This document shows, piece by piece, positions 52,982 through 62,500 of a stretch of DNA of 64,000 nt. Source of the DNA: Burkholderia lata. GTDB taxonomy: Bacteria; Pseudomonadota; Gammaproteobacteria; Burkholderiales; Burkholderiaceae. Position 1 is the first letter of the stretch, and each line of letters opens with the position of its first letter. Under the pieces are notes generated by a model. The model made no database searches. It was given only the letters and a program-made list of their open reading frames with translations, and was not told the origin of the DNA. The stretch is from NCBI RefSeq assembly GCF_902499335.1, contig NZ_CABVQK010000005.1:186001-250000 (forward strand). The letters are read 5' to 3'. A program made the position numbers and the translations under genes.

Positions 52982-53719
52982 TCAATCCCCGGACGATCCA
53001 CGCTCGACGCGCGCGGGTCGCCCTTCACCCGCATCAAGAGACCGCGCCACCCGAAACCCGAGATCGTCGATCGCAAAGGTCGGATGACTGCGGCGGCGGT
53101 TCGTCGCGAGGCAGCTCCGTTCGACATCGGCCCAGCCCCCGCCACGAAACACGCGATACGAACCGTAGACTTCCGGGTCGTATTGATCCGCGCACCACTC
53201 CCACACATTGCCCAGCATGTCGTGCAGCCCCCAGCCGTTGGGCTGCTTCTGACCGACATCGTGCGCGCGGCCGCCGGAATTTTCCCGGTACCACGCGATG
53301 GCGTCGAGCTCGCCATACCGCGGGCCATGCGTTCCCGCGCGACACGCGTACTCCCACTCCGCTTCGGTGGGCAGCCGATAGCCGTTGCCGCCCGGAACCG
53401 GGGACGCACCCGTTCCGTCTTCGTTGATTTCGTAAACGCAATGCAGACCGTCCGCCATCGACAGCCGGTTGCAGAACCGAACGGCATCGATCCACGATAC
53501 GTTCTCCACCGGGCATTGCGTGCCGACATGCGACGACGGAGATTGCCCCGTGACAGCCGCGTATTGCGCCTGGGTCACCGGATAGCGGCCGATCGCAAAG
53601 CGCTGCAGATCGACGCACCATGCGCGCCCGATCCGGTCGTCCCTCAATGCGATCGTGCCGGCGAGCACCTGCACCATCGGCAGATCGAGCGTTTCAGACG
53701 GATATTCCATGTTCTCCAC
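52982..53719 (-). CDS. Formylglycine-generating-enzyme-like (SUMF1 domain) protein
   Basis: A 245-residue FGE-sulfatase fold protein. Family blocks are RYPVTQAQYAAVTG, NVSWIDAVRFCNRLSM, YRLPTEAEWEYACRAGTHGP, GLHDMLGNVWEWCADQYDPE and IDDLGFRVAR. Aerobic FGE uses a Cys pair to bind copper; the matching region here reads RSCLATNRRR with only one Cys, so sulfatase activation is doubtful and no sulfatase gene is near. It starts 12 bases after a small kinase-like gene, so the two form an operon. Confidence 0.87.
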   Translation of the reverse strand: MENMEYPSETLDLPMVQVLAGTIALRDDRIGRAWCVDLQRFAIGRYPVTQAQYAAVTGQSPSSHVGTQCPVENVSWIDAVRFCNRLSMADGLHCVYEINEDGTGASPVPGGNGYRLPTEAEWEYACRAGTHGPRYGELDAIAWYRENSGGRAHDVGQKQPNGWGLHDMLGNVWEWCADQYDPEVYGSYRVFRGGGWADVERSCLATNRRRSHPTFAIDDLGFRVARSLDAGEGRPARVERGSSGD

Positions 53720-53731
53720 TCTGCCGCACCG

Positions 53732-54295
53732 TTACGAAGCCGGCCTGACGGAACCGGCTTCGTCATAAGCCACGATGTTCAACCCTTCCGCCACGGCCGG
53801 CGCGACGAAGTACCTCGTGATCCGTTCGAACTCGGCGTCCGACGCCTGGAACGGATGGTCGCCTCGCGCATTGCGCGCGTGCAGCCGTGCCTTGCAAACG
53901 GCATCGCTGACGTCGAGGTAATGCAGTCGATGGTCGCAGCCGGCGGCCTGCGAAACGGCGCGCCCCCACGCGCGCGCGGCGACGGTATTGAACGGAACAT
54001 CCAGCACCACCGACACACCGGCCCGCAGCACCGCGCGGGCATGATCGGCAATCACGTCGCCGACGCGCGTTGCACACCGGACATAGTCGTCGATCGACAG
54101 GATCTCGCCCGGATAGAGCCGCGCGAGCCATGCGTCTTCGCTGATCAAAACGACCGGCCCGGCGGCGCTCGCGAGCCGCGCGACGAGCGTTGATTTTCCG
54201 GACGCGATCTTGCCGCATACCATGTGGAGCAACACGGCATCGTTCAATGCCGTCGCGTGAAGTGACTTCCCTGTCTGCATTTCCAGGCTCTCCAT
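53732..54295 (-). CDS. Small P-loop kinase (AAA_33 type)
   Basis: A 187-residue P-loop NTPase. Walker A is VCGKIASGKSTLVARLA; LISEDAWLARLYPGE and VVLDVPFNTVAARAW follow, as in AAA_33/zeta-toxin-like kinases of small molecules. HRLHYLDVSDAVCKARLHAR includes the LID-type arginines. The start is ambiguous: ATG 54295 or ATG 54280. A terminator-like hairpin sits just upstream. It is co-transcribed with the FGE-like gene. The substrate is unknown and no antitoxin gene is adjacent. Confidence 0.82.
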   Translation of the reverse strand: MESLEMQTGKSLHATALNDAVLLHMVCGKIASGKSTLVARLASAAGPVVLISEDAWLARLYPGEILSIDDYVRCATRVGDVIADHARAVLRAGVSVVLDVPFNTVAARAWGRAVSQAAGCDHRLHYLDVSDAVCKARLHARNARGDHPFQASDAEFERITRYFVAPAVAEGLNIVAYDEAGSVRPAS

Positions 54296-54953
54296 CGAAT
54301 GCCCAGAAAGCAAAAACCCGCCTTCCGGGCGGGTTGTGACGATTTCCATTCAGTCGATCGCTATCCCGCCGGCAACGTTGCGGCGCAAATAATCGAACGG
54401 ATGTGCGAATGGATCATGCGCATCAGAATAACCAACTGTCCGATCGCGAGCAAGCGGGTTGGCAACGGCGCACGTCAACCTGTGCGCCTGAAACCGGTAC
54501 ACCAACCGGAAATGAATATCGGCACTCCCTGGTGTCTGCGCCGCCTCCATTCATTCAGATAGGGGGGAGTTCGACAGGGTCGACTACGCGCGTCCCCTCT
54601 TCCTACGACATACATCCACGCAGCCTCATGTTTAACTCATGCCCAACCGGATCGGACGCATTCCGAATCCGCGCGGCGCGCACCTTGAGCTTTCATGAAG
54701 CCAATCAATGCTTCCATGACTTCCGATGTGCTTGACGCACTGCCTGTGTACAGCGGTGACGAACCGGCTATCGGAGTGTGAACCAAGGCGCGCGTTGCTG
54801 CCGCACCCGTTGCTCTCCGAGTGAAGATTGCCGATGCCTCGCCATGGCAACAACGACTGGAACTTGAATGGTGAAAAACGCCGAACACGTGAATTTCCAC
54901 AGCGCGATCGCCTGTGCGCCAGCCGCAAGTGAGCCGCTCGGGTACCCGCTCGC
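54296..54953. other. Intergenic region at the border of the lipopeptide cluster
   Basis: 658 bases between divergent genes. The only firm element is the hairpin at 54311-54335. The sequence near 54743-54752 (CTGTGTACAG) is a short dyad with weak resemblance to a lux box, but spacing is wrong for a confident call. No gene is supported. Confidence 0.4.
54311..54335 (-). terminator. Intrinsic terminator or attenuator, minus strand
   Basis: Read on the minus strand: an 8-bp perfect stem (AACCCGCC with GGCGGGTT), a 5-base loop, then a run of T ending TTTTTG. It lies directly before the kinase-like gene rather than after any minus-strand gene, so it could terminate an unannotated short transcript or attenuate the kinase/FGE operon. 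Confidence 0.6.
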
Positions 54954-55673
54954 ATGCGTCTGATCTGTTTTCCCTATGCGGGCGGCTCGGCCGCCGTCTA
55001 TCGTGCGCTGCAAGCCTTGTTGCCCGGCATCGAAGTGCGCCGTCATGAACTTGCAGGCCGAGGCGGCCGCCTGTCCGAACCTGCCGTACGAGACATGTCG
55101 ACGCTGGTCGACACGTTGCTGTGCGACCTGGGTGACTGCTTCGATCGTCCCTTCGCCCTGCTCGGACACAGCATGGGCGCAGCTATTGCCGTGGAACTGG
55201 CGCTGCGGCTTCCCGCCCACGCGCAACCGAACCTGCGGCACCTGTTCGTGAGCGCGCGCGCCGCACCGGGCAAGGTGCGCCCCGATCGACGCATGCAGGC
55301 GCTGGACGACCGCGCCTTCATCGATGCGCTGCGCGAGATGGGCGGCACACCGAAGGCAGTGCTGGACAACAGCGAACTGATGGCGCTGCTGATGCCGGCG
55401 CTGCGTGCGGATTTCACGATGATCGAAAACCACCGGCCCGTGCCCGGGCGCGGGCTGGCGGTGGACATCACCGCGTTCGCGGGCCGGGCGGATAAAGAGG
55501 TCCCCGTTGATGCCGTTGCAGGCTGGGGCGCCGAGACGACCGGGCGCTTCGATTTTCACGTCATCGAAGGCGATCATTTCTTTTTGAGAAGCGAAATGCG
55601 GACGATGGCCGGCATCATCGCGGCCCGCCTGCGGCGCGTGGAACACGTCGCGTTGAGCTCACTGCAGGCATGA
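54954..55673 (+). CDS. Alpha/beta-hydrolase thioesterase of NRPS/PKS type
   Basis: A 239-residue stand-alone thioesterase (GrsT/TEII-like). It begins MRLICFPYAGGSAAVYRALQ, the catalytic Ser is in LLGHSMGAAIAVEL, and the catalytic His is in VIEGDHFFLRSEM. Such enzymes clear misprimed carriers or, in a few lipopeptide systems, help cyclise and release product. No clear Shine-Dalgarno precedes the ATG. Position at the cluster end resembles OcfN of occidiofungin clusters, but that assignment is from memory of gene order and is unproven here. Confidence 0.88.
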   Translation: MRLICFPYAGGSAAVYRALQALLPGIEVRRHELAGRGGRLSEPAVRDMSTLVDTLLCDLGDCFDRPFALLGHSMGAAIAVELALRLPAHAQPNLRHLFVSARAAPGKVRPDRRMQALDDRAFIDALREMGGTPKAVLDNSELMALLMPALRADFTMIENHRPVPGRGLAVDITAFAGRADKEVPVDAVAGWGAETTGRFDFHVIEGDHFFLRSEMRTMAGIIAARLRRVEHVALSSLQA

Positions 55674-55828
55674 CGGGCCGATCATCGCGATCGGCGTGCC
55701 GGCCGGTGCCGTGATCGTCGAATGAAACGGCCCGCGCGCCTTATCCGCTCCCATGCCGGAGCCGCGGGCCGGTCAAGCATGCCGGGAGGCCGCGTCGCTT
55801 CCCCGCGCGCAATACTTGGAGTGCAATT

Positions 55829-56779
55829 GTGCAACGTAATCGAAAGCGAATCCTCGTAACAGGTGGCGCGGGTTTCCTCGGTTCGCATCTTTGCGAGCGC
55901 CTGGTCGAACTCGGTCACGACGTATTGTGCGTCGACAACTATTTCACCGGCACGAAGCAGAACGTGGCTGCGCTGCTCGGCAACCCGAGCTTCGAGGCGC
56001 TGCGCCACGACGTGACCTTTCCGTTGTACGTGGAGGTGGACGAGATCTACAACCTCGCCTGCCCGGCTTCGCCGATCCACTATCAATTCGATCCCGTGCA
56101 GACCACCAAGACCAGCGTGATGGGCGCGATCAACATGCTGGGGCTCGCCAAGCGCACGCATGCGCGCGTTCTGCAAACCTCGACGAGCGAGGTGTACGGC
56201 GACCCCGATGTGCATCCTCAACCGGAGAGTTACAGGGGCAACGTCAACCCGCTCGGGCCGCGCGCCTGCTACGACGAAGGCAAACGTTGCGCGGAGACCC
56301 TGTTCTTCGACTATCACCGCCAGCAGAACGTGCGAATCAAGGTGGTCCGCATCTTCAACACGTACGGGCCGCGCATGCATCCCAACGACGGCCGCGTGGT
56401 TTCCAACTTCATCGTGCAGGCGCTGCGCGGCGAAGACATCACGCTGTATGGCGACGGCAGCCAGACCCGGGCATTCTGCTATGTCGACGATATGGTCGAC
56501 GGCTTGATCCGGATGATGGCCACGCCCGCGGAACTCACCGGCCCGATCAATCTCGGCAATCCGCACGAGATCGCGGTCAGCGAACTTGCGCAGATCATTT
56601 TGCGCCTGACCGGCTCGAAGTCGCGGCTCGTATTCCGTCCGCTGCCGAAGGATGACCCGACACAACGTTGCCCCGATATCAGCCTCGCACGCGCCCACCT
56701 CGACTGGGAACCGACGATCGGGCTCGAAGCGGGGCTCCGGCGGACCATCGATTATTTCTGCTCGACCATCCCTGCCTGA
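55829..56779 (+). CDS. UDP-glucuronate decarboxylase (UDP-xylose synthase)
   Basis: A 316-residue extended short-chain dehydrogenase. NAD binding is at [18 protein letters not shown], the UXS signature is [16 protein letters not shown], and the catalytic pair is in [15 protein letters not shown] (Tyr and Lys of YxxxK). It converts UDP-glucuronate to UDP-xylose. GTG 55829 has GGAG eight bases upstream. In a lipopeptide cluster this would supply the xylose that a glycosyltransferase attaches to the fatty acyl chain, as in occidiofungin/burkholdine compounds. Confidence 0.88.
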   Translation: MQRNRKRILVTGGAGFLGSHLCERLVELGHDVLCVDNYFTGTKQNVAALLGNPSFEALRHDVTFPLYVEVDEIYNLACPASPIHYQFDPVQTTKTSVMGAINMLGLAKRTHARVLQTSTSEVYGDPDVHPQPESYRGNVNPLGPRACYDEGKRCAETLFFDYHRQQNVRIKVVRIFNTYGPRMHPNDGRVVSNFIVQALRGEDITLYGDGSQTRAFCYVDDMVDGLIRMMATPAELTGPINLGNPHEIAVSELAQIILRLTGSKSRLVFRPLPKDDPTQRCPDISLARAHLDWEPTIGLEAGLRRTIDYFCSTIPA

Positions 56780-56985
56780 CGCCGCGTCCGGAAGCCACGC
56801 TTCGATGATCGGGAGGCAATCGCATGACGTCGTGACGTCGCATTGCCGATGTCCCATTTTTACGTGACAGACGTGATACGGAGAGCATGCTCCAATCGGG
56901 TCGTACCGTTACACCATTGGCCAGGATGAAGCGATTCTCGTGCGCCAGTGTCCATCAATCCGCCTCGCAAGCCGGATCTGCGCGT

Positions 56986-58296
56986 ATGGAAAAACTCGAG
57001 TATCTGAAGCAGGTCGAATCGAAGGCGCGAACCTACGCAACCTCTTTCCCGCGGCTGTTTACCCATGCCAAAGGCGTACGCGTACGCGACTCCGACGGGC
57101 AGGAATACATCGACTGCCTGTCAAATGCGGGTACGCTCGCGCTCGGACACAATCACCCGGAAGTCAATGAAGCCGTCATGCGGTTTCTGTCGTCCGATCA
57201 AATGCAACAGGCACTCGACCTAGCGACGCCGGCCAAGCACGCGTTCGTCGAGCAGCTGTTCTCGCTCCTGCCCGGGAAGATCGCCGAATCCGGCAAGATC
57301 CAGTTCTGCAGTCCCAGCGGGGCGGATGGCGTCGAAGCGGCGATCAAGCTGACCAGGCACTATACGGGCCGCCCGACGATCATGGCGTTCCACGGCGCCT
57401 ACCACGGCATGACGGCCGGCGCGCTCGCCGCGTCGGGCAATCTCACGCCCAAGTCGGCCGGCGGCAATGGACGCGACGTTCATTTCCTGCCTTATCCGTA
57501 TGCCTTTCGCTGCCCGTTCGGCACCGACGGCTCGGCGACCGATCAACTCAGCATCAACTATATCCGGACCGTCCTGTCCGATCCCGAAAGCGGGATCACG
57601 AAACCGGCGGCAATCATCGTCGAAGTCGTGCAAGGCGAAGGGGGCTGCATCCCTGCGCCCGACAACTGGTTGATCGAGTTGCGCGAGCTGACGCTACGGC
57701 ATGAAATCCCGTTGATCGTCGATGAAGTGCAGACCGGACTCGGTCGAACCGGCGCCCTGTTCGCTATCGAACATTCCGGCATCCGGCCGGACGTACTGGT
57801 GCTGTCGAAGGCATTCGGCGGCGGCTATCCGTTATCGGTGGTGGTCTATGACGAACGCCTGGACACCTGGCCGCCCGGCGCGCATGCCGGCACCTTTCGA
57901 GGCAACCAGATTGCGATGGTGGCCGGCTTGTCGACCATGCGCATCGTCGAACGGGAGGATCTGTCGGCGCACGCGGACAGAGTCGGCAAACTCCTGGTTG
58001 CCGGACTCGAAGGGCTTGCCGAACGCTTCCCCTGCCTGGGCCAGATACGCGGCCGCGGCCTGATGATCGGCGCTGAAGTCGTCACGCCCGGCACCCACGG
58101 CCGAACCGGCCCGCCCCATGCGGAACTGGCCAAAGCCATCAAGCGGAACTGCCTGCGAAACGGGCTCGTCATCGAAACCGGCGGGCGCAACGGCGCGGTA
58201 CTCCGGTTCCTGCCGCCGCTGATCGTTTCGGAAGCGGATATCCACGAAATTCTCAATCGCTTCGAGCATGCCGTGGAAACGGCCTGCCGTGCATAG
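56986..58296 (+). CDS. Class III aminotransferase, diaminobutyrate-2-oxoglutarate type
   Basis: A 436-residue PLP enzyme from the chosen start. Motifs are IDCLSNAGTLALGHNHPEVN, CSPSGADGVEAAIKLTRHYT, FHGAYHGMTAGAL, IVDEVQTGLGRTG and the PLP lysine in VLVLSKAFGGGYPLS. It resembles EctB/RhbA-type enzymes that make 2,4-diaminobutyrate from aspartate semialdehyde, a residue found in occidiofungin-type peptides. The family begins at MEKLEYLKQVESKARTY; an ATG at 56887 with GGAG nearby would add 33 residues without homology, so the start is uncertain. Confidence 0.87.
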   Translation: MEKLEYLKQVESKARTYATSFPRLFTHAKGVRVRDSDGQEYIDCLSNAGTLALGHNHPEVNEAVMRFLSSDQMQQALDLATPAKHAFVEQLFSLLPGKIAESGKIQFCSPSGADGVEAAIKLTRHYTGRPTIMAFHGAYHGMTAGALAASGNLTPKSAGGNGRDVHFLPYPYAFRCPFGTDGSATDQLSINYIRTVLSDPESGITKPAAIIVEVVQGEGGCIPAPDNWLIELRELTLRHEIPLIVDEVQTGLGRTGALFAIEHSGIRPDVLVLSKAFGGGYPLSVVVYDERLDTWPPGAHAGTFRGNQIAMVAGLSTMRIVEREDLSAHADRVGKLLVAGLEGLAERFPCLGQIRGRGLMIGAEVVTPGTHGRTGPPHAELAKAIKRNCLRNGLVIETGGRNGAVLRFLPPLIVSEADIHEILNRFEHAVETACRA

Positions 58297-58372
58297 CCGC
58301 ACCGCGGCGCGACCACGCTGACCGATCCGTTCGGTTTCGCCGTGATCCACGTTCAGGAAAGGACTATTGACG

Positions 58373-59359
58373 ATGCTGGGCATGACGGAACGCAAGCTGC
58401 TTGCCGAGGGAAGCTCTCCGTGGCTGCTGGAGCCCGTGTCGAACGGGCGCGATATCGCGCAGGCGGTGAACGACAACCGGGTGGCACTCGAATCCCGGCT
58501 TCTGGAACATGGCGCACTCCTGTTTCGTGGCTTCGACGTTTCATCCGTGAGCGGCTTCGAAGCGTTTTCTCACGCGATTTCGGCCCATCAGTCCGACTAC
58601 GTCTATCGCTCCACGCCGCGCACCTCGATCGGCAATGGCATCTTCACCGCAACCGAGTATCCGCCGAGCGAGACGATCGCACTTCATTGCGAAAACGCGT
58701 ATCAACGAAGCTGGCCGCTGAGAGTTGCATTCTGTTGCCTGACTCCGGCCACGACCGGCGGCGAAACGCCGATTGCCGACATGCGGGAGGTGAGCCGCAG
58801 GATCGGACCGCGCATCCTGGATCACTTCGAGGCGAAACAGGTGCGCTATGTCAGGCACTACCGGCGGCACGTCGACATTCCGTGGGAAACCGTCTTCCAG
58901 ACCAGCGACCGCAGCCAGGTTGCAGCCTTCTGCGCGGACAACGGCATCGAGCTCGAATGGCTCGACGACGACACGTTACGCACCGCACAGATCAACCAGG
59001 GTGTGGCCTACCATCCGGTCACCCGCGACCGGGTGTTCTTCAATCAGGCGCATCTATTCCATATCTCGAACCTGGAAGCATCGCTCGCCAGTTCGATCGT
59101 CAGCCTGTTCGGCGAGGATCGAGTTCCGCGCAATGCCTGCTATGGCGACGGGAGCCCATTCGATCTTGCCGACATCGAGCAGATCCGCAACGCGTTCCGC
59201 GAATGCGCGATCTCGTTTCCATGGCAACGAGGCGACGTCCTGCTGGTCGACAACATGCGCTTCGCGCATGGCCGCAACCCGTTCGAAGGCGAGCGCAAGG
59301 TCGTCGTGTCACTGCTGGACCCGTACGCTCCCGGCATCGAAGGAATCGCCGATCGTTAG
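58373..59359 (+). CDS. TauD/TfdA family dioxygenase (SyrP-like)
   Basis: A 328-residue Fe(II)/2-oxoglutarate-dependent oxygenase. Iron ligands are the HxE in IALHCENAYQRSW and the distal His in NMRFAHGRNPFEGER, and the Arg of the latter binds 2-oxoglutarate. SyrP-type enzymes hydroxylate the beta carbon of carrier-bound amino acids such as Asp or Asn, matching hydroxylated residues in Burkholderia lipopeptides. ATG 58373 is chosen; TTG 58367 and ATG 58382 are alternatives. It lies 76 bases after the aminotransferase. Confidence 0.87.
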   Translation: MLGMTERKLLAEGSSPWLLEPVSNGRDIAQAVNDNRVALESRLLEHGALLFRGFDVSSVSGFEAFSHAISAHQSDYVYRSTPRTSIGNGIFTATEYPPSETIALHCENAYQRSWPLRVAFCCLTPATTGGETPIADMREVSRRIGPRILDHFEAKQVRYVRHYRRHVDIPWETVFQTSDRSQVAAFCADNGIELEWLDDDTLRTAQINQGVAYHPVTRDRVFFNQAHLFHISNLEASLASSIVSLFGEDRVPRNACYGDGSPFDLADIEQIRNAFRECAISFPWQRGDVLLVDNMRFAHGRNPFEGERKVVVSLLDPYAPGIEGIADR

Positions 59360-59555
59360 CGAGCGCGCGCGTGCACATCAATAGCAAGCCGTATTGATCA
59401 AGCGCGCGAAACGCCGTGTCCTTGGATTACGGGGCAGACGCCGGGTTAGAGCGATGCTCTAATTTCAAGACAATCCAGTTCATGAAGCAAGCTTGGCAGG
59501 ATCGCCACAAACGGTCCTGAGATTTTCAACGTTTAGAAGACAACGAAGGTTGAGC

Positions 59556-62500
59556 ATGCTTCCCGATACAAAATTCAGGACTGTTACAGAAATTTTGTTG
59601 TTTCGCGGCAAAGTCGAACCGGAGAAGACGGCATTCATTTTTCTCGAGAACGGTGAAGCGGAACTGACTCGACTCACGTTCGGCGACCTGGACAAGCGGG
59701 CTCGCGGCATCGCCGCCAGGCTGCAAGACATCGCGCAACCGGGCGATCGCGTCCTTCTGGTCTATCCGCCCGGGCTGGAATTCATCTGCGCATGGGTCGG
59801 GTGCCTGTACGCCGGCCTGATCGGCGTACCGGCCTATCCACCGCGCAGGCATCGTCCCGCCGATCGTCTCAAGGCCATCGTCGCCGACGCCACGCCGGTC
59901 GTCGCGCTGACCGACGCAGCCACGCTCGACGGCATCGCGCATCACGCGGACGGCTATTCCGACACGCTGGAACTGAAGATCCTGGCGACGGACCAGCGCT
60001 TCGACGCACCGGCCGAACAATGGCGCGCACCGGAAATCACGCCGCAGACGCTGGCGCTTCTGCAATACACGTCAGGCTCCACCGGTACGCCGAAAGGCGT
60101 GATGATCAGCCACGCGAACATCCTGAGCAATATGGCGGTGATCGCCGAGGCGAGCGATGCCGATGCGTCGACGGTGTTCGTCAGCTGGCTCCCGGTGTTT
60201 CACGACATGGGCTTCTTCGGGAAGGTGCTGCTGCCGATCTATCTCGGTGTGCTGTCAGTGCTGATGGCGCCCGCGGCGTTCGTGCAGAAGCCCTTCCGCT
60301 GGCTGCAGGCCATCACGAAGTATCGCGGCACGCATTGCGCCGCGCCGGATTTCGCGTATGACCTGTGCGCGCGCAAAATCTCCGACGAGTCCCGCGCGCA
60401 GCTGGATCTGAGCAGCTGGCGCGTTGCATTCAACGGCGCGGAACCGGTGCGCGCGGAGTCGGTGGCGCGTTTTTCGCACGCATTCGCCGCCTGCGGCTTC
60501 CACGCGCACACCATGCGCCCGGTCTACGGGATGGCCGAGGCGACCTTGTTCATCTCCGGTCAGCCGGCACGCTCGCTGCCGCTCGTCGCGGACTACGACG
60601 CCGACGACCTGGCACACGGCGTGGCGACGAAAAGCGACACGGGCAAGCGCCACGCGCTGGTCTCATGCGGCCGGACCTGGGCGGAGCACCACCTGCGGAT
60701 CGTGAATCCGGATACCGGTGAGCGCTGCGCGCCCGGCCGGATCGGCGAAATCTGGCTGACCGGCCCGAGCGTCGGCGTCGGCTACTGGAACCGCGCCGAG
60801 GAAACGGAGCGCACCTTTCGCGCGAAGCTGGATGGCGATGACGCGCGTTACCTGCGCACGGGCGATCTCGGCTTCGTCGACGGCGAGGACCTCTTCGTCA
60901 CCGGCCGTTTGAAAGACCTCATCATCGTCGCCGGCCGCAATCACTACCCGCAGGATCTCGAACAATCCGCCGAGGGAAGCCACCCCGCGCTGGCGCCCAA
61001 CGCATCGGCGGCGTTCTCGATCAACGTCGATAACGTGGAGCGGGTCGTCGTCGCATGTGAAGTGCGCCGGGAAGCGCTCAACACCCTGAACGCGGAAGCC
61101 GTCGCCACGGAGATCCGGCGCAAGCTCGCCGAAGAGCATGACGTCGATCTGTATGCGGCTGTCCTGTTGAAGCCCGCCACGATCCTGCGCACGTCCAGCG
61201 GAAAAATCCAGCGGAGCCGGATCAGGCAGGCATTCCTCGATGAACAGGGGCTCGCGATCGCGGGCGAGTGGCGACGTGCGTTCTCCGCGGAGTACGCGCC
61301 CTCCACGGCCGCGGCACGCGACACGCAAGCGCTGGTGCAATGGTGCATCGAGCGTGTCTCGCGCCTGTCGGGAATCGATTCCGGCAAGATCGACCCCGAT
61401 GCGCCGTTCAGCATCCATGGGCTCGATTCGAAGGACGCCATCATGCTCTCGGGCGAGTTGCAGGACTGGCTCGGGCGGCCGGTTTCCCCTACCGTCGTCT
61501 ACGATTTTCCGAGCATTTCCCTGCTGGCGCGCCATTTGAGCGGCACCGGGAATGCCGTGCCGGACCAGGCGCCCGGCTCGGCCGAAGCACGCGCGGATAT
61601 CGCGATCGTCGGCATGGGATGCCGCTTCCCCGGCGCCGGCAATCCCGACGCATTCTGGCAGCTTCTACTGGAGGGCCGGGACGCGGTCGGCGCGTCGACG
61701 AAGCGCGCCGCCGACCTTCCGCCCACCGGGCTGCTGGAACAGGTCGACCAGTTCGATGCGGCATTCTTCGGCATCAGCGCCCGCGAAGCCGAATCGATGG
61801 ATCCGCAACAGCGCCTGCTTCTCGAGGTTGCCTGGGAGACGTTCGAGCATGCGGGAATCGCGCCCCGCAGTCTCGCCGGCGGACGCACCGCGGTCATCGT
61901 GGGCATCAGCAATTCGGACTACATCCGGCTGGCGCAGGAAGAGGTCGCGGACGTCGGCCCTTATGTCGCGACCGGAAATGCGCTCAGCGTCGCCGCCAAC
62001 CGCATTTCCTACACGCTCGATTTGCGCGGCCCGAGCTGGGCGGTCGATACCGCGTGTTCGTCGTCGCTCGTCGCGGTGCATCAGGCGTGCCGCGCGCTGC
62101 AGCGCGGCGAGTCCGATGCGGCGCTGGCCGGCGGGGTCAACCTGATTCTGGCGCCGCAAGTGAGCGACTCCTTCACGCAAGCGGGCATGCTTTCGCCGGA
62201 TGGCCGATGCAAGGCGTTCGATGCGGCAGCAAACGGTTATGTGCGCGGCGAAGGCGTGGGCATGGTGCTGCTCAAGCGGCTCGACGATGCACTCGAGAGC
62301 GGCGACACCGTGTTCGCCGTGATTCGCGGCTCGGCGGTGAATCAGGATGGGCGCAGCAATGGCCTGACCGCGCCCAATGGCCCGGCCCAGCAGGCCGTGA
62401 TTCACGGTGCGCTGCGCGATGCCGGCGTACGCGCGCAGGACATCGGCTTCGTCGAGGCGCACGGTACGGGGACGCCGCTCGGCGACCCGATCGAGTTGAA

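Noticed and set aside
53732..54349. Zeta-type toxin
   Set aside because: The P-loop kinase resembles zeta toxins only in fold; there is no antitoxin gene and the partner is an FGE-like gene.
54738..54760. Lux-box-like dyad CTGCCTGTGTACAG upstream of the thioesterase
   Set aside because: CTG and CAG are 8 bases apart rather than the usual 10 and the arms are short; no LuxR gene is in the window.
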